Below are positions 53,386-62,134 of a DNA stretch of 64,000 nt, one piece after another. Numbering within the stretch: the first letter of the stretch is position 1; each line of letters starts with the position of its first letter. Position numbers and translations under genes: made by a program. The stretch lies in NCBI GenBank assembly GCA_900769465.1, contig CAAGGT010000067.1:1-64000 (forward strand), written 5' to 3'. This DNA comes from Bacteroidaceae bacterium (GTDB lineage Bacteria; Bacteroidota; Bacteroidia; Bacteroidales; Bacteroidaceae). The notes beneath the pieces were generated by a model. It made no database searches and had not been told where the DNA came from. It saw only the letters and a program-made list of their open reading frames with translations.

Positions 53386-54741
53386 ATGGCAGGTAGAGAT
53401 GATATTGATTTTGGAACAACAAATATTCCGAGGCTTTTTACAAAGATGTTCATACCCACTTTGTTGGGTATGGTCAGTTGGTCTTTGCTCACAATCATAG
53501 ATGGTGTTTTTGTAGGCTGGGGTGTCGGCAGTAACGGTATTGCCGCCATTAATATATGCTATCCGATATTCCTTGTGCTCACAGGCTTTGCACTAATGGT
53601 TGGTATGGGTGCTTCGGTTGTTGCGTCCATTCATCTCTCCCAGGATAATGTGAAAGCTGCACGTATTAACGTGACACAGGCAGTGTGGTTCTCTACATTT
53701 GTGGTGATTGGCGCAATGATATTCATTTTGCTTGCACCGGAGCAAATCTCGTATATGCTGGGTGCTTCGCCCACACTTATGCCTCTGGTGAGAGATTATA
53801 TGGTGTATCTTATCCCCTCGGGCATTATGCAGATGTGGTCTGTAGTGGGGCTTTTTGCCATTCGTCTTGATGGTGCGCCAAAATATGCAATGTGGTGCAA
53901 TGTTGTGCCGGCTTTGCTCAATTTCTTCTTTGACTGGCTTTTCATCTTCCCGCTTGGAATGGGGGTGAAGGGTGCTGCCATAGCCTCGGCCATAAGCACA
54001 ATGGTCGGTGGTTTGATGGCATTTGTGTATCTGGTGAAGTATGCCCGCACGTTGAAGATGAGCGGTGTGAAGATGTCGCCCACAAGCATTTCTTTGACGT
54101 TGAGAAACATTGCCTATCAGTGTAAAATAGGCTTCTCGGCTCTTTTGGGCGAGGTAACAATGGCATTCGTCCTGTTTGCCGGCAATCTTGTATTTATGAA
54201 ATATCTTGGCGATGCCGGTGTGGGTGCATACGGTGTTGCGTGTTATTACACACCTTTTGTCTTTATGTTCGGTAATTCAATTGCGCAGTCGGCACAACCG
54301 ATTGTCAGTTATAACTATGGAGCAGGGCGCCGGGATAGGGTACACAGGACGCTTGCAATTTCACTGCGTGCAGCAGTACTCAGTTCACTTGTCTCAATTG
54401 TTGCATTTACGCTTTTTCCGCAGCCGCTTGTACATCTGTTCATTGCCGGCAGTGACCCCGCTGCACAGATTGCGATAGAAGGCTTCCCTTATTTTGCCAC
54501 AGGCTTCCTGTTCTTTATCCTGAACCTTGTTGCTATTGGCTATATGCAGAGCATTAAAAAAGTTGCCGCTGCAACCGTGTTCGCTCTGTTGCGCGGCGTT
54601 GTGTTCCTATTCCCGGCCTTTTTGTTACTGCCCGAGGTTATTGGTGTAAAGGGAATGTGGCTTGCACTGCCGCTGTCGGAACTGTTGACGTTTGTAGTTG
54701 TGGTGGGCTATATGTTTTTTATGAGGTCACGTTCACGCTAA
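53386..54741 (+). CDS. MATE-family efflux transporter
   Basis: 451 residues and about 12 membrane segments in two MatE halves. 'PTLLGMVSWSLLTIIDGVFVGWGVG' and 'GIAAINICYPIF' are the N-terminal block; 'AQPIVSYNYGAGRRDRVHRTL' is the C-terminal counterpart. It exports small cationic or metabolite compounds by ion antiport. It probably shares a transcript with the GNAT gene. Confidence 0.93.
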   Translation: MAGRDDIDFGTTNIPRLFTKMFIPTLLGMVSWSLLTIIDGVFVGWGVGSNGIAAINICYPIFLVLTGFALMVGMGASVVASIHLSQDNVKAARINVTQAVWFSTFVVIGAMIFILLAPEQISYMLGASPTLMPLVRDYMVYLIPSGIMQMWSVVGLFAIRLDGAPKYAMWCNVVPALLNFFFDWLFIFPLGMGVKGAAIASAISTMVGGLMAFVYLVKYARTLKMSGVKMSPTSISLTLRNIAYQCKIGFSALLGEVTMAFVLFAGNLVFMKYLGDAGVGAYGVACYYTPFVFMFGNSIAQSAQPIVSYNYGAGRRDRVHRTLAISLRAAVLSSLVSIVAFTLFPQPLVHLFIAGSDPAAQIAIEGFPYFATGFLFFILNLVAIGYMQSIKKVAAATVFALLRGVVFLFPAFLLLPEVIGVKGMWLALPLSELLTFVVVVGYMFFMRSRSR

Positions 54742-54830
54742 TCGTGCGTTGGTGTTGACCTTTTTTGAGGCTTTTCGTTGGAAAATGTGTAAGCTTAGCT
54801 TGTTTATTCGCTAAAAAAAACTCCCAATTT

Positions 54831-54857
54831 GTAACAAATAGACTATTCATCCGTCTT
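54831..54857 (+). promoter_or_regulatory. ECF-sigma-like promoter motif, copy A (no ORF downstream)
   Basis: GTAACA (54831-54836), 15 bases, CGTCTT (54852-54857), followed by ATAATAAG. The same motif with the same spacing occurs at 57728 and 60698 before genes. Here no gene follows; the next signal is the terminator at 55026. Confidence 0.6.
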
Positions 54858-54864
54858 ATAATAA

Positions 54865-55068
54865 GTGACTATTAATTCGTCTCACTTTTAACGAGATACT
54901 AATGATATCCTGTAGATGTTGTAGAATAATGCTGGGGTTGTTTATACACCGCCCGTATGTAATTTTATAAAGCAATAACTTGGAGTTTTAGACTAAAGTT
55001 TCATTTAATTTGTTTACAAAAAAAACACTCTTGTGGGCACGGGCAGTGCCACACAAGAGTGCTTTTTT
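54865..55068 (+). ncRNA. Candidate small RNA (promoter-to-terminator transcript)
   Basis: The interval from just after copy A of the ECF-like motif to the hairpin terminator would give an RNA of about 200 nt. No ORF with a ribosome site is seen in it. The evidence is only the promoter-terminator pairing; the terminator can equally serve the minus strand. Confidence 0.3.
55026..55068. terminator. Strong bidirectional terminator
   Basis: Arms CACTCTTGTGGGCAC (55026-55040) and GTGCCACACAAGAGTG (55046-55061) with one bulge, T-runs on both strands (55063-55068 plus; 55025-55018 minus). Confidence 0.88.
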
Positions 55069-55071
55069 ATT

Positions 55072-55176
55072 TTATTTCCTTGCTCTTCCCGGTGGTATTA
55101 TTTGGAGAATTTCAAGCAGCGTTCCATTTGCAAAGAGGTTGTTCTCCTTGCACTCGTTTGTATTGGCTGCTAAATA
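55072..55176 (-). pseudogene. Short coding-like remnant, unknown gene
   Basis: The minus strand has an open stretch of 34 codons ending in TAA at 55074-55072, containing 'ECKENNLFANGTLLEIL' then 'QIIPPGRARK'. It has a normal amino-acid mix, no start codon, and lies 4 bases before the terminator stem, as a gene's 3' end would. The family is not recognised. Confidence 0.35.
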
Positions 55177-55358
55177 TCATTCCATTTGTTTTAGTTAATC
55201 ACATTTGTAAAGTATCGCAAATGTAATAGAAAAAAATCATTTCTTTTTATTTCAAGGAAATAAATTTAACAAACTAACTTATTTTTTGTCTGTTTAACTT
55301 TTTTGTTATTGCTTCTATGATTTTTGTAAATCATAATTGGCAAATAGACAAGTTAAGT

Positions 55359-56162
55359 TTACTTTTTGTGTTTGTGGTAGGCCTTTTCAAGTTTCTTGTC
55401 ATATTGGTTCTCTGCGTACGATGGTCCGTTGTAGCGTTTGGCAAAGCCGACCCAGTCCTTGTTTCGCAGATAGGTGTCGAGTCTGTTGCTTTGTATAAAG
55501 GCGGTGAACAGGTCTAACTGTTTACCCTCGTTCTCTTTCATTAGTGCAACGAACTGCTGTACGCTGTCACATTTGCAGGTTGTGTAGTTGAAGCCCATTA
55601 TCTGAAACAGCCCCCAGCTGGCTGAGCTTATGGCAGCTTCTTCATCTATGGAAATGGCTCTTTCGAGGCGTTCATATTCATTTATTCCGCCTTTGTAATG
55701 CTCTTTGCTCCACTTGCGATATAATATATCTTCGTTGCCGGCTGTGTAATCTTCGGGGTTCTTTCCACGCTTCTTGAGTTCGTTCCAGAAGATATGACCC
55801 TCAAAGAGAATTGCAGGTTTATCCTTTTCAAAGAAGCCTCCTCGCCCTCCTGTCTCCACCTCTTGCACTGCTTTGACAGCCGCCACTTCTACATTGATTG
55901 TTTTGGCACAGCGTTGGAAATCCTCTTCGGTGAGTTTAAGGTTTATCATATCCTCAACATTGTCACTCTCCAGCATCTCCCAAGTGCGTTGGCCTACTAT
56001 GCCGTCGGCAGTGAGTCCGCATTTTGTTTGGAAGTTGCGAACGGCGGTGTCAGTTCCTTTGCCGAAAACACCGTCTGCCGTAAGGCTGTAACCGTGCATA
56101 TTCAATAGGTGTTGCAGGTATTTTACATCGTTGCCACGGGAGTTCATTCTTATTGTTTCCAT
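55359..56162 (-). CDS. Peptidoglycan-binding N-acetylmuramidase (endolysin-like)
   Basis: 267 residues. Residues about 1-70 are a PG_binding_1 domain ('GNDVKYLQHLLNMHGYSLTADGVFGKGTD' in two stretches, 'VRNFQTKCGLTADGIVGQRTW'). The rest is an N-acetylmuramidase domain of the PF11860 type: 'QEVETGGRGGFFEKDKPAIL', 'LFEGHIFWNELKKR', 'SISSASWGLFQIMG'-like text at 'AISSASWGLFQIMGFNY'. The predicted catalytic Glu is in 'VETGG' or 'FEGH'. There is no signal peptide, the usual state of phage endolysins that need a holin or other export. No other phage gene is adjacent. Confidence 0.88.
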   Translation of the reverse strand: METIRMNSRGNDVKYLQHLLNMHGYSLTADGVFGKGTDTAVRNFQTKCGLTADGIVGQRTWEMLESDNVEDMINLKLTEEDFQRCAKTINVEVAAVKAVQEVETGGRGGFFEKDKPAILFEGHIFWNELKKRGKNPEDYTAGNEDILYRKWSKEHYKGGINEYERLERAISIDEEAAISSASWGLFQIMGFNYTTCKCDSVQQFVALMKENEGKQLDLFTAFIQSNRLDTYLRNKDWVGFAKRYNGPSYAENQYDKKLEKAYHKHKK

Positions 56163-56219
56163 ATTTCAATATTTTATTAAAAGTTTTATTTGAAGTAGGG
56201 CTTCACACTCTTTGCGTAG

Positions 56220-56459
56220 GGTTATTGTCGCGTAGTTTTGTTTCCTGATGTTCCTGTTTGTCAGTTCAAGGTCGAAGGTGTTGTGCGTGGGCGCAACGGT
56301 TTCCGCAAGGACAAAGGCGGTGAGAAGCTGGACGAGACGGAAGAGAACTTGCTTGAACACCGCACCGACGGCACCGATGCGTTCGATACACTTTATATCG
56401 GAGTGGAGAAGTTCCCTTACAGAGAAATATATCCTATTACTACAAACGGAGTTTTGTAA
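56220..56459 (+). pseudogene. Possible 5'-truncated gene fragment
   Basis: A plus-strand frame open from 56220 to TAA at 56457-56459 with codon use like nearby genes (GAC, GGC, CGC, GAG). It reads 'GVVRGRNGFRKDKGGEKLDE' then 'TEENLLEHRTDGTDAFDTL' and 'YIGVEKFPYREI'. There is no ATG; only a TTG at 56238. It may be the 3' end of a deleted gene, left by the event that brought in the muramidase. The family is not recognised. An antisense frame (GTG at 56360) is less convincing. Confidence 0.35.
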
Positions 56460-56465
56460 AATTTC

Positions 56466-57539
56466 TCACTCCTTACCTTTCTTCTTGGTAAATACAAGCT
56501 GCAAAGCGGTGTCTTTGATTGTCAATAGCTCTATGCCGTTTATTTGGGCGAGGCTTTCCCTCAATCGCCACGCAAGGGCATTGTATCTGTTGTTCACATC
56601 CTTTTCGTTTATAGTCCATAGCCTTTGGCAAATTTCCTTCTTTGTCGCTATGTAGTCATCGGCATTTATAAGCATCTCGAAAGTGGTGGCTTGTGTGCGG
56701 GGGAGTTTCACCTGTTCACCTGTACTTGTGTTCGTAACGCTCTTTTCGTTGTAATTGTATGTTATATCCTCTATTGTTGTCAAGGGGATATCTACCGTGG
56801 TAGCGGTGGTGCTTTCGTTGGACTCTATTTCTTCTACAGCGTTCTTCTCCTCCTTGTTCCCTTTGGAAGTAAAGAGCCACACGATGATGGCCGTGCAGAT
56901 AGCAACCCACAGTTCAAGCCCCCACCATTTGGCACTCTTCATTACCTGGAGTGCAGGGATATGCACCTCGCTGAATAGATATGCCTGGTTCTGTATGCCC
57001 AATCCTACGGAATCTGTGACAAAACAGTCCCTGCCGTTCATATGCTTGGCCGACACAATAGGTGCTTTAATGTCGAGGTTTATCTCTCCGCCCTCGGGGA
57101 ACATATCGCGTAGGTTTCTTGTCGAGAGGAACAACGCACTTTCTACATCAAAGCCGGCTGCTTTCAGGGTGTTGTTCCAAATGGAGTCGGCGATATTCAG
57201 GTCAAACTGTCCAAGATGCAACATAAATGTCTGGTCCTCCCTGTTGCGGAATTCTGCAAAGTCATACACCTTTATATATGCGTGCGGTATTGTTATCACA
57301 CCTTTCTCATCTTCAAGAATGTAGTCGTGTACCTCCTTGAATCTCTCGCTGTCGTGATACTCCTTTATGGGGATTCCCTCTCTCACCAGAATACTGTCGG
57401 CAAAGGAGTGCGCATTTGCTGCAAACAGCCCGTTTATCTTCTGTTCAATCTCCTCCTTCTTGCCATTGTATGAAACGGCATAAATTATACAGTATGTCAG
57501 TATGAATGCAATGCTGCACAGTGTCACTCTTTTAATCAT
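56466..57539 (-). CDS. Two-TM membrane protein with C-terminal winged-helix DNA-binding domain
   Basis: 357 residues. Membrane segment 1 is at about 5-22 ('LCSIAFILTYCIIYAVSY'), then about 180 residues of periplasmic sensor, membrane segment 2 at about 208-226 ('LELWVAICTAIIVWLF'), an acidic linker, and a winged-helix-like C-terminus ('LPRTQATTFEMLINADDYIA', 'KKEICQRLWTINEKDVNNRYN', 'LAWRLRESLAQINGIELLTI') like OmpR/ToxR-type effector domains. It would sense outside signals and bind DNA from the membrane. It is divergent from the beta-barrel gene at 57784, its likely target. Confidence 0.78.
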   Translation of the reverse strand: MIKRVTLCSIAFILTYCIIYAVSYNGKKEEIEQKINGLFAANAHSFADSILVREGIPIKEYHDSERFKEVHDYILEDEKGVITIPHAYIKVYDFAEFRNREDQTFMLHLGQFDLNIADSIWNNTLKAAGFDVESALFLSTRNLRDMFPEGGEINLDIKAPIVSAKHMNGRDCFVTDSVGLGIQNQAYLFSEVHIPALQVMKSAKWWGLELWVAICTAIIVWLFTSKGNKEEKNAVEEIESNESTTATTVDIPLTTIEDITYNYNEKSVTNTSTGEQVKLPRTQATTFEMLINADDYIATKKEICQRLWTINEKDVNNRYNALAWRLRESLAQINGIELLTIKDTALQLVFTKKKGKE

Positions 57540-57727
57540 ATTAGCTGATGTTTGTTTAGTTGTTTACACCGCGAAGATAAATGATTTTAACGTAGTTTTT
57601 GACACTTGAACAGCCCAAACACTCCAATCTTACACGATTTGCTTAAAATATAAGATTTGTAAGATGAAATATAAGACACAATTACAAAGTGTATGGATTG
57701 TATGGCATAATTTTGTGCTGTGAGGTT

Positions 57728-57754
57728 GCAACAATTGGGCAACCCATCCGTCCT
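57728..57754 (+). promoter_or_regulatory. ECF-sigma-like promoter motif, copy B (beta-barrel gene)
   Basis: GCAACA (57728-57733), 15 bases, CGTCCT (57749-57754), then ATAGGTATAA. It lies 30 bases before the ATG at 57784. On the other strand a -7-like TATCTTCG (57579-57572) serves the divergent regulator gene. Confidence 0.6.
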
Positions 57755-57783
57755 ATAGGTATAAGTGTGATAAACCGAAAAAT

Positions 57784-60684
57784 ATGAAACCGACAAAACA
57801 CCTACTTTTTTTAGCGATGCTGTTTGCAGTGTCATCTGTTGAGATAGTGTGTGCGCAAAACACTGATAAAACGCTTGTTTGTGGCGACATAAAAGACATA
57901 GCCACCCACCGCCGTATTGAGGGCGCGACCATCGAGGTCCTGCGTATGGACAGTACTCTTATAGCAAAAAGTGTCACAAGACCCGAAAACAATCTGCCGA
58001 ACATTGATGGTGTGCCTATGAATGGTTGGGTAATGATTAAAGAAAGGATAAGGGACGAGCGTGTATTGCTGAAAGTGTCACACCCCGAATACGCAACAAA
58101 ATATTCTGAATTCAAACTTATTGGCAGCCGTAAGTGGATTTTCAACTTTGGTAGCATACTGCTTTTTCGCGACAATTTTCAGTTGGACGAGGTTACTGTT
58201 TCGGCGACCAAGGTACGAATGGTAATGGGTAAGGATACTATCACATACAATGCTTCTGAATTCCAGTTGGCACAGGGCAGTATGCTCGATGGTCTGATAC
58301 GCCAGTTGCCGGGTGTTATGCTCGACGGTGACCGCATCACAGTAAACGGGCGTTTTGTCAGCAGTCTGCTTGTGAATGGCGAGGACTTTTTCAAAGGCGA
58401 CCCGAGTGTGGCACTTCAGAACCTTCCTGCTTATATGGTGAATAAGGTAAAGGTATATGAACGCACACCCGACCACGCTTATATAACAGGCGTAGATTCA
58501 TTGAAAGAGTATCCTACAGTTATGGATGTACGGCTCAAACGCGAATATGCAACCGGTTGGGTAGCCAATGCCGAGGCTGCATACGGCACGGATAACCGCT
58601 ATTTGGGACGTGTGTTCGGATTGCGTTTTTCCGATGTGTCACGCTTGGCACTGTTCGGCAATTTCAATAACACAAATGATACCCGTTCCCCCGGAAGTTC
58701 GGGAAACTGGAATCCCGAGTGGCAGGCATCGGGGTTGACGAATATGCAGTATGGCGGTGCCGAACTATTGTTAAAGGACCTTGATGAGGAGTGGAAACTG
58801 ACAAGCAATATTAAACTGATACACGAGGATATAGACAATTTGTCAATAGGGACAGGCAGTTACTTCCTTGGAGCAGACAATGTTTATATGCGTAACAGGA
58901 ACAGTAACCGCACCGACCGCCTCAAGGTTATCAGTAATAATAACTTCAAGCTGAGAAAGAGCACTTGGTATGCTACCGTCAATCCGTCGGTGCAATATAG
59001 TGATGGAAGTAACCGCATAGAATACTTGGCAGCCTCGTTCTCGACTAATACTGTCGATAGCTATCGTGGTGCAACCATTGACACCCTTTTTGCGGGCATT
59101 GGCAGTAAGCAATTGGAGGAGTCATTGATAAACCGTGTCGCCAATACAGGAGAGGGTTGGAACAAGAGCCTTTCGGCTACTCTCAATGCAAACGCTGTGA
59201 TAGATATACCCCACACACCGGATTTTGTGGATATAAATCTTAGTGGTAGCTTTGACAAAGCCAACGGTGAGAATTACTCGCACATCGACCTGCGCCACGG
59301 CAAGAACACAACAGGTAGTGATATGTTCCAGAATCGCTACAATCCATCATCGTCACTGAACTACAAGTATGAAGCATCTGCAATGTATAATTATTCCAAT
59401 GCCAAACAGAACCCGTTGCGTGTAATAGCTTTGTACAGCTATAGCAAGCATTACTCTTCGGGAAATTACAAGCAATATCGCCTCGACCGTTTTTCGGAGT
59501 GGAGTGGCGATACATATCCACTTGGTGCCTTGCCTTCGACTACCGACTCCCTGCAACAGAGTCTTGACTATCAGAACAGCTACCGTTCTATTGCCACCAG
59601 CGACATTCACAAAGTAGATATAAAGGTGATTAAGCATTTCAGACTTTTGGGCAAGCAGATGAATATTTCATTGCAGCCGGTACTTCGCGTGCAAACAGAC
59701 AAATTGGATTATACGCGAGGGGAGGTGGATACCACTACAATGCGCAGTACAATTGTTCTTGAGCCATGCGTGCGTTTGGGATTCGATGATTTCGGACTAT
59801 CTTATCATATGAGCTACAGCGAACCGTCGCTTGTGCGTATGCTTGATATTGTAGATGACAACAATCCGCTTGTTGTACGTTACGGCAATCCCAACCTGAA
59901 GCGGACACGCCGACACAGCGTGAATCTCAACCGCTCATGGTGGAAAAGAGAAATCTCACGTGATATACGTTTGACTGCACGATACAATTTTATTGAGAAT
60001 GCAGTTGCCGAGGCTATGGTGTATGATCCACAGACAGGTATCCGCACCTATCGCCCCGAAAATATCAACGGTAACTGGGATGCCGGTGCGGCGTTCCACT
60101 TTACACAAGCACTTGATAAGGAGCAACGCTTTTTCCTGACAACTAAAACCGATGCATCGTTTGCAAACAGTGTTGATTATTTGTCACTGGCAGATGCCGT
60201 AGAAAGCATACGCAGCGAGGTTCGTAACCTTGTGTTGAGTGAGAATCTTGCTCTTAATTACAAATGGAAGAACTATAGCATTGGACTGCGCGCTGATGTG
60301 CGTTATACCAATGCAACGAGTCCGCGAACAGACTTTACCACAATAAATGTGGCCGATTTCAATTATGGAGTAAACGCACAGCTCAACCTGCCGTGGAATT
60401 TCTCGTTGAGTACCGACCTTACTATGTACAGCCGACGTGGTTATGAGGACCGCACAATGAATAGTAATGATTTGGTTTGGAATGCCCGACTTACGAATGC
60501 CTCACTCCTGCACGGCAATCTTATATTCACACTCGATGGCTTTGACATTTTGGGGCAACTATCCACTGTACGTCGTACCCTCAATGCCCAAGGCCGCACC
60601 GAGACTTGGTACAACACCGTACCACGCTATGCTATGCTGCACATTGTATATCGTTTAAATATTGAACCGAAGAAGAGAAAATAA
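57784..60684 (+). CDS. Outer-membrane beta-barrel protein, TonB-receptor-like
   Basis: 966 residues with a signal peptide (1-24). An N-terminal carboxypeptidase-regulatory-like domain ('VCGDIKDIATHRRIEGATIEVL') is followed by a plug-like region ('LDEVTVSATKVRMVMGKDTI', 'LIRQLPGVMLDGDRITVNG', 'VNKVKVYERTPDHA') and a long barrel of amphipathic strands. It belongs to the outer membrane beta-barrel family common in Bacteroidales. No paired SusD gene follows, so it is not a Sus-type glycan importer; downstream genes are thioredoxin-like. Cargo is unknown. Confidence 0.85.
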   Translation: MKPTKHLLFLAMLFAVSSVEIVCAQNTDKTLVCGDIKDIATHRRIEGATIEVLRMDSTLIAKSVTRPENNLPNIDGVPMNGWVMIKERIRDERVLLKVSHPEYATKYSEFKLIGSRKWIFNFGSILLFRDNFQLDEVTVSATKVRMVMGKDTITYNASEFQLAQGSMLDGLIRQLPGVMLDGDRITVNGRFVSSLLVNGEDFFKGDPSVALQNLPAYMVNKVKVYERTPDHAYITGVDSLKEYPTVMDVRLKREYATGWVANAEAAYGTDNRYLGRVFGLRFSDVSRLALFGNFNNTNDTRSPGSSGNWNPEWQASGLTNMQYGGAELLLKDLDEEWKLTSNIKLIHEDIDNLSIGTGSYFLGADNVYMRNRNSNRTDRLKVISNNNFKLRKSTWYATVNPSVQYSDGSNRIEYLAASFSTNTVDSYRGATIDTLFAGIGSKQLEESLINRVANTGEGWNKSLSATLNANAVIDIPHTPDFVDINLSGSFDKANGENYSHIDLRHGKNTTGSDMFQNRYNPSSSLNYKYEASAMYNYSNAKQNPLRVIALYSYSKHYSSGNYKQYRLDRFSEWSGDTYPLGALPSTTDSLQQSLDYQNSYRSIATSDIHKVDIKVIKHFRLLGKQMNISLQPVLRVQTDKLDYTRGEVDTTTMRSTIVLEPCVRLGFDDFGLSYHMSYSEPSLVRMLDIVDDNNPLVVRYGNPNLKRTRRHSVNLNRSWWKREISRDIRLTARYNFIENAVAEAMVYDPQTGIRTYRPENINGNWDAGAAFHFTQALDKEQRFFLTTKTDASFANSVDYLSLADAVESIRSEVRNLVLSENLALNYKWKNYSIGLRADVRYTNATSPRTDFTTINVADFNYGVNAQLNLPWNFSLSTDLTMYSRRGYEDRTMNSNDLVWNARLTNASLLHGNLIFTLDGFDILGQLSTVRRTLNAQGRTETWYNTVPRYAMLHIVYRLNIEPKKRK

Positions 60685-60697
60685 GTCAGTGCTCATT

Positions 60698-60724
60698 GTA
60701 ACAAATAGGCAACTCATCCGTCTT
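60698..60724 (+). promoter_or_regulatory. ECF-sigma-like promoter motif, copy C (thioredoxin operon)
   Basis: GTAACA (60698-60703), 15 bases, CGTCTT (60719-60724), then ATAGGTATAA as in copy B. It lies 14 bases after the beta-barrel stop and 122 bases before the next ATG. Confidence 0.6.
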
Positions 60725-60771
60725 ATAGGTATAAACATTCGCTTTATATGCTATATTAACATTTATTAACA

Positions 60772-60779
60772 GGGGGGGG
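60772..60779 (+). repeat. Run of eight G in the leader of the thioredoxin-like operon
   Basis: A homopolymer of eight G in otherwise AT-rich DNA, between the ECF-like motif (60698) and the ATG (60846). Such tracts can change length by slipped-strand pairing and so alter spacing or RNA structure. Confidence 0.85.
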
Positions 60780-60845
60780 TAAAACTGTTGGCCGATATTG
60801 TTATAATTGCAAAAAAATAAAGAGATTCAAAACAAACCGAATAAT

Positions 60846-62114
60846 ATGAAAAAACTACTTTTAACCTTAATCGTTGCGTTTACCACTGTATGTGGCTTTG
60901 CACAGGAGAACATAAGTAATAATAAGAAGCTCCATTGCCACATTGAGGGCGAGGTAAAGGAGAGTACTTTCACCCGAATATTGCTCATTATTGGTGACGG
61001 TGACCCAAGGGTGGTGCCCGTAGATACCATCTTGGTAAAGGATGGGCATTTCTCTCACGACCTTTATATCGACGAACCTGAATTTTATCAGTTGTTTGCT
61101 TGTGAGGATTACAACAATGGTTGTTGGATGCCGCTGGATTTCTTTGCCGAGGAGGGAGATGTTTATGCTACATTCTACGGCTATGCAATAGATAATGCTC
61201 CGCGTCCTACACTGCATTCACAGACACCACTCAACAAAGAGTTGCTTGCCTATAACAAAAGTATAGAAGAGAGATTCTACATTCCAATGAGACAAGAAGA
61301 GGAGGCTTTAGAGAAGGCAGGCAAACTTTTGACCGTTGAGGGGGCTGCGCTCAAGAAACTGTACGATGAATGCGAAGACCGCGATTCACTCAGGAATCTC
61401 AGCAAAAAGATTGAGCAATTGGAAAAGGATAACCGCCTTTATACACCGGAATACAAAGCATTTATGGAAAAAGGCGAAGAGTTAAGGAAAGAGATGTATG
61501 AATACGAACTTGACTACTTTACGAACAACCCGAACCTGGTAGGACTTTATCTGCTCAACCGAGCAAGGCGAAGGTTTAATAACAAAGACGATGCAGCTAT
61601 ACAGCCATGTGTGGATGTTTTCAAGCGTTTATATGATGCAAAATATCCTACAAACAATATGGCAATTAACTTGCGCAATTGGGTGTCGTCGATGGATGTG
61701 CGTGTGGGTTCACGAATAATTGACTTTACTCTTCCCGACCTCAATGGAGTAAGACACACCCTTTCAAAAGAGATTGAGGGTAAGATTGCCATCGTTGACT
61801 TCTGGGCATCGTGGTGTGGTCCTTGCAGACGGACGTCAATGAGTTTCATCCCTTTATACAACAAGTACAAGGATAAAGGATTCACCATCGTTGGAGTTGC
61901 AAGCGAATTGGAGAGTGAAGATATGAGGCTTGCAGTGGAAAAGGACGGTTACCCTTGGCTGAACCTGCTTTCACTGCGTGGTGTGGGTAACATTTGGGAA
62001 CGTTATGGTATCAGAGGTGCCGGAGAGGTTTTCCTTATTGACAGAGATGGTACAATTCTTGCAGTAGGAGCAACTGCCGAGGAGGTAGAACAGATACTAA
62101 AAGAAAGATTATAA
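60846..62114 (+). CDS. Secreted TlpA-like thioredoxin-family protein (first of three)
   Basis: 422 residues from the ATG at 60846 (an upstream ATG at 60807 lacks signal-peptide logic). Signal peptide 'MKKLLLTLIVAFTTVCGFAQ'. The N-terminal part (about 30-130) is a DUF4369-like beta domain ('CHIEGEVKESTFTRILLIIG'), then a helical linker, then a thioredoxin fold with 'DFWASWCGPCRRTSMSF' (active-site CGPC about 323-326) and a cis-Pro region 'GAGEVFLIDRDG'. It should work as a periplasmic disulfide reductase. Confidence 0.88.
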   Translation: MKKLLLTLIVAFTTVCGFAQENISNNKKLHCHIEGEVKESTFTRILLIIGDGDPRVVPVDTILVKDGHFSHDLYIDEPEFYQLFACEDYNNGCWMPLDFFAEEGDVYATFYGYAIDNAPRPTLHSQTPLNKELLAYNKSIEERFYIPMRQEEEALEKAGKLLTVEGAALKKLYDECEDRDSLRNLSKKIEQLEKDNRLYTPEYKAFMEKGEELRKEMYEYELDYFTNNPNLVGLYLLNRARRRFNNKDDAAIQPCVDVFKRLYDAKYPTNNMAINLRNWVSSMDVRVGSRIIDFTLPDLNGVRHTLSKEIEGKIAIVDFWASWCGPCRRTSMSFIPLYNKYKDKGFTIVGVASELESEDMRLAVEKDGYPWLNLLSLRGVGNIWERYGIRGAGEVFLIDRDGTILAVGATAEEVEQILKERL

Positions 62115-62134
62115 TTTGTAAGCATAAAATGGTT

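Larger units (their letters stand above)
54742..55358. other. 617-base intergenic region with orphan promoter, terminator and gene remnant
   Basis: Contains an ECF-like promoter motif (54831-54857), about 165 bases of AT-rich sequence without a plausible ORF, a strong hairpin terminator (55026-55068), a minus-strand coding-like remnant (55072-55176), a dyad ACATTTG / CAAATGT near 55204-55227 that includes a minus-strand -7-like TACATTTG, and a T-rich tail before the muramidase stop. Confidence 0.6.

Noticed and set aside
56166..56360. A 64-residue minus-strand frame just upstream of the muramidase gene
   Set aside because: GTG start without a ribosome site; the antisense plus-strand frame has codon use closer to the other genes. 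Kept only as an alternative.
57784..60684. SusC-type glycan importer
   Set aside because: No SusD-like gene follows and the domain order matches the general outer-membrane beta-barrel family instead.
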